Source of the DNA: an uncultured Bacteroidota bacterium
GTDB taxonomy: Bacteria > Bacteroidota > Bacteroidia > Chitinophagales > Chitinophagaceae
Assembly: GCA_903905685.1 (NCBI GenBank)
Contig: CAIVHI010000475.1
Location: 1-8,619, forward strand
DNA length: 8,619 bases
Reading direction: 5' to 3'
Part shown: piece after piece, positions 6,369-8,619 of the stretch
Layout of the letters: every line of letters starts with the position of its first letter
Numbering within the stretch: position 1 is the first letter of the stretch
Notes under the pieces: model-generated
The model's input: the letters and a program-made list of their open reading frames with translations, nothing else
Database searches by the model: none
Told to the model about the DNA's origin: nothing
Position numbers and translations under genes: made by a program

Positions 6369-8438
6369 ATGAAAAGAATTTACTCGCTGCACTCCATTAT
6401 GATGGTCATAACTATGGCTGTTTTGGGCCTTGGGCAGACCTATGGCACCACCACCACATTTATTGGGGGGCGGGTACAGACCTTGAACGCATGTGAAAAT
6501 TCCAATCCCATCTCGCTCGATTCCCTATTGCGCATCACCGACCCGGGCATCGGCGTCACGGAAACCTGGACGTTGATAGCCGGGGCCTTTCACGGCACGG
6601 CTTCTACCGGAGCCACGGGCGCTGCCACCGGCGGCGTGGTAACCCCTACCGCATTGCGCTATACGCCGGCACCCATGTACATAGGCGGCGATACCGTAAG
6701 GTACCGAGTAACGAATGGCTCCACCTCAGACACGACGGTGATTTACATCACCGTCTTACCGTTTCCACACAACGGCCCCATAACGGGCACTGCATATACG
6801 CTGTGTGCCGGTGCCACCATCGCTATGGCCGACACGGCTGCGGGAGGCACGTGGTCTATGACCACTACTAAGGCGACCATTGATGTGGGCGGAGTGGTTA
6901 CGGGGGTTGCCGCCGGCTACGACACCGTGATATACACGGTTGCCAATTATTGTGGTTCCATCCAATCGCTTAAACCCATCACCATCAATCCCGCCCCCGA
7001 TTACGGCACCATCTCAGGCCCCGACAGCATGTGTTTGGGAGGCGTCATCAGTTTGATAGAATCGTCAACCGTGGGTGCCTGGAGTTGCACGAATGGTCAT
7101 GCGTCCATCGTTTTTGGCGTAGTATCGGCTATCTCTATCGGAGTCGACACCTTCCTTTACACGGCATCCAACAGTTTTTGCACAATGAGCGCGATGCATG
7201 TCGTCACCATCGGCACATTGCCGACAGTGAGCGGCATTGAAGGGATTTCCACGGTATGCCAGGGCGCAACTGCAGCATTTATGGACAGTGCAACCGGGGG
7301 TATTTGGTCGGTATACGACAGCACCATTGCAAGCATAGGCGCAACAGGCCTAATTACCGGCATGGCGCAGGGCACCGATACGGTATATTACCGGGTCACC
7401 AATTTTTGCGGCACCGTGCAAACAGCGACAGCCGTAGTGGTGAGTCCGCTGCCGGTGGCAATACCCATTGCGGGACAAAGTTTGTTGTGCTTGGCTACCC
7501 CCGTCATCTTCAGCGACTCGGGCGCAGCAGGCACTTGGAGCCAAAGCAACCCGACCGTGGCCAACCTGTCATCGGGTGTGGTAACAGGCGTGACCGCAGG
7601 CACCGATACCATCTTCTACAGTGTGACCAATACTTGCGGCACCGCTACTGCCGGCTTCCCCATCACCGTGAATGCCGTGCCGCATTGTGCCCCCATAACC
7701 GGTAGCAGCGCGGTATGCATCAATACCACCGACACTCTAAGAGATGCCGCAGCCGGCGGCGTGTGGATACTCACGGTAGGAACACTTACGATTGATTCGG
7801 CAGGCGTGTTGAATGCAAACTTAGCGGGCATAGACACCATCATGTACAGGATAAGCAATAATTGCGGTACCGATAGCACTTATTTCGGAGTGTCCGTGAG
7901 TCCGCTGCCCCATGCCGGGAGCGTTGTGGGCCTGTCGGCCATTTGCCCCAAGGACACCGTTTTTGCCTACAACACGACATTGGGAGGGGTATGGACCAAT
8001 CTACACCCCTCTATTGCTGCTACAACCACGGTGGGCTCCGACTCCGTAAGCATCATTGGATTGAGTAACGGCAACGACACCTTGGTCTATACGGTTACGA
8101 ATGCCTGCGGCCCGGCATCCACCTATCTGCCGTTCAGCGTGGGGTCTTCCACATTGTGCCCCAACGCAGTAGGCTATGTAATGCAGCCTGAAGCCGGTTT
8201 GAAAGCATACCCCAACCCGACAACCGGCATCCTCGCCGTTCGCCTCGATTTGGCGGGCACCACCAACATGGCCACCCGCTTCCGCATCACCGACCTCCTA
8301 GGCAACACCGTAATGGAGTTTGAAGGCACATCCGGCAAAACAGCCGACCTCAACCTGCACCTCTACCCCGGAGTATATTTCCTAACCGCATCAACCGCCT
8401 TAGGGCTGGAGAGTATGCGGATTGTGGTGGGGAGGTAG
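6369..8438 (+). CDS. Secreted protein with six Ig-like (Big_2-like) repeats, a distinct N-terminal domain and a T9SS sorting domain (689 aa)
   Basis: The ATG at 6369 is chosen over a TTG one codon upstream. A signal peptide covers about residues 1-26 (ending GLGQTYG). Residues 27-131 form a separate beta domain with LRYTPAPMYIGGDTVRYRV, which resembles cadherin/tandem Ig-like domains with a YxP...GxDxxxY pattern. Six repeats follow at about 132-208, 209-284, 285-359, 360-436, 437-511 and 512-591, with the same pattern as the preceding gene. Each has a Cys pair 49-54 residues apart (C146/195, C222/271, C297/347, C374/423, C450/499, C526/580). Residues 612-689 are a T9SS type A domain with KAYPNPTTG, ITDLLGNTV, LYPGVYFLTA and a terminal RIVVGR. 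Seventeen O-glycosylation sequons occur, including one in most GxDT(V/I)xY strands. It is a paralogue of its upstream neighbour and the two probably arose by an old tandem duplication. A surface rod, adhesin or matrix role is inference. Confidence 0.88.
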   Translation: MKRIYSLHSIMMVITMAVLGLGQTYGTTTTFIGGRVQTLNACENSNPISLDSLLRITDPGIGVTETWTLIAGAFHGTASTGATGAATGGVVTPTALRYTPAPMYIGGDTVRYRVTNGSTSDTTVIYITVLPFPHNGPITGTAYTLCAGATIAMADTAAGGTWSMTTTKATIDVGGVVTGVAAGYDTVIYTVANYCGSIQSLKPITINPAPDYGTISGPDSMCLGGVISLIESSTVGAWSCTNGHASIVFGVVSAISIGVDTFLYTASNSFCTMSAMHVVTIGTLPTVSGIEGISTVCQGATAAFMDSATGGIWSVYDSTIASIGATGLITGMAQGTDTVYYRVTNFCGTVQTATAVVVSPLPVAIPIAGQSLLCLATPVIFSDSGAAGTWSQSNPTVANLSSGVVTGVTAGTDTIFYSVTNTCGTATAGFPITVNAVPHCAPITGSSAVCINTTDTLRDAAAGGVWILTVGTLTIDSAGVLNANLAGIDTIMYRISNNCGTDSTYFGVSVSPLPHAGSVVGLSAICPKDTVFAYNTTLGGVWTNLHPSIAATTTVGSDSVSIIGLSNGNDTLVYTVTNACGPASTYLPFSVGSSTLCPNAVGYVMQPEAGLKAYPNPTTGILAVRLDLAGTTNMATRFRITDLLGNTVMEFEGTSGKTADLNLHLYPGVYFLTASTALGLESMRIVVGR
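6447..6761 (+). other. N-terminal non-repeat beta domain of the 689-aa protein
   Basis: Residues 27-131 do not follow the Cys-pair repeat pattern and have no counterpart in the upstream paralogue. A C-rich start (ACENSNP), an Ala/Gly/Thr-rich middle (75-92) and a YTPAPMYIGGDTVRYRV strand pair suggest a cadherin-like/tandem Ig-like fold. It would sit at the tip farthest from the C-terminal anchor. Confidence 0.55.
6762..8141 (+). repeat. Six tandem Ig-like repeat units of the 689-aa protein
   Basis: Unit bounds are about 6762-6992, 6993-7220, 7221-7445, 7446-7676, 7677-7901 and 7902-8141. All six keep both Cys residues and the GxDT-type strand. The units are linked by short Pro-containing joints (NPAPD, SPLPV, NAVPH, SPLPH), as expected for beads on a string. 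Confidence 0.8.
8202..8435 (+). other. T9SS type A sorting domain of the 689-aa protein
   Basis: Residues 612-689 contain KAYPNPTTGIL, FRITDLLGNTVMEF, LNLHLYPGVYFLTA and a terminal RIVVGR. This is the most canonical of the four sorting domains in the window. Confidence 0.87.
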
Positions 8439-8477
8439 AGGTGGTTTGGCTAACAACAATTGACATCACCAAGTTCT

Positions 8478-8522
8478 CCGACAACGGGTGCCGCGCATAG
8501 GTGCTGCACCCGTTGTCGGTTT
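8478..8522 (+). terminator. Strong hairpin terminator after the last repeat gene
   Basis: CCGACAACGGGTGC (8478-8491) pairs perfectly with GCACCCGTTGTCGG (8506-8519), a 14-bp stem with a 14-base loop, followed by TTT. It starts 39 bases after the stop codon at 8438. The T-tract is short, but the stem is strong and well placed, and its symmetry could also stop transcription from the other side. Confidence 0.65.
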
Positions 8523-8592
8523 CATGTATTTGGAACATCAGTATCCCTACGGGCAAGTACATCTTGAGTTGGTGATGCCGGGTCAATATGTT

Positions 8593-8619
8593 TGTCCTAA
8601 AAAAAATGGGACACGTAGA
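8593..8619. mobile_element. Possible insertion-sequence terminus at the right edge
   Basis: TGTCC (8593-8597), an A8 tract (8599-8606) and GGACA (8609-8613) make an imperfect inverted repeat that looks like the tip of an insertion sequence, many of which begin with TGTCC- or TGNCC-type ends. The element body would lie beyond the window. It may instead be a plain intergenic hairpin. Confidence 0.25.

Noticed and set aside
4368..8141. Recombining DNA repeats, CRISPR array or diversity-generating retroelement template
   Set aside because: The periodicity is only in the protein. I see no identical spaced DNA repeats, no reverse transcriptase and no template/variable pair with adenine-biased changes.
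8599..8606. A8 tract as a phase-variable contingency locus
   Set aside because: It is in non-coding sequence at the window edge, with no promoter or reading frame that its length would switch.

Overview
The window looks like a chromosome segment of a Bacteroidota bacterium, probably a Chitinophagia/Sphingobacteriia-type lineage with fairly high GC. Four proteins have a signal peptide and a C-terminal type IX secretion system (T9SS) type A sorting domain. Genes lack Shine-Dalgarno sequences, and several are preceded by the Bacteroidota -7 element TAnnTTTG. The exact genus cannot be read from this sequence.

Layout: (1) Positions 1-129 (minus) encode the first 43 residues of an IS630-like transposase running off the left edge, with a good Bacteroidota promoter at 143-174. 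(2) 318-1454 (plus) encodes a 378-aa secreted T9SS protein of unrecognised type. (3) 1567-2616 (minus) is an intact tRNA-dihydrouridine synthase (dusB-like), the only housekeeping gene and the only one inserted against the cluster's direction. (4) 2784-4184 (plus) encodes a 466-aa T9SS protein built from two copies of a putative carbohydrate-binding-type beta module. (5) 4251-6278 and 6369-8438 (plus) are tandem paralogues, with seven and six Ig-like (Big_2-like) repeats of about 75-80 aa, most carrying a Cys pair about 50 residues apart, each ending in a T9SS domain. (6) 8478-8522 holds a strong hairpin terminator, and the last about 30 bases resemble the edge of another insertion sequence.

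The four secreted proteins are likely exported through Sec and then the T9SS, and either anchored on the cell surface or released. Each appears to have its own promoter, so they form a gene neighbourhood more than one operon. The most striking shared property is a high density of the Bacteroidota O-glycosylation sequon D-(S/T)-(A/I/L/V/M/T): I count 50 in the four secreted proteins (10, 7, 16, 17) against 1 in cytoplasmic DusB. In the two repeat proteins the sequon recurs at fixed positions of the repeat, which suggests regularly glycosylated surface rods, perhaps adhesive or matrix-forming. That function is inference; no enzyme domain is seen in the secreted proteins.
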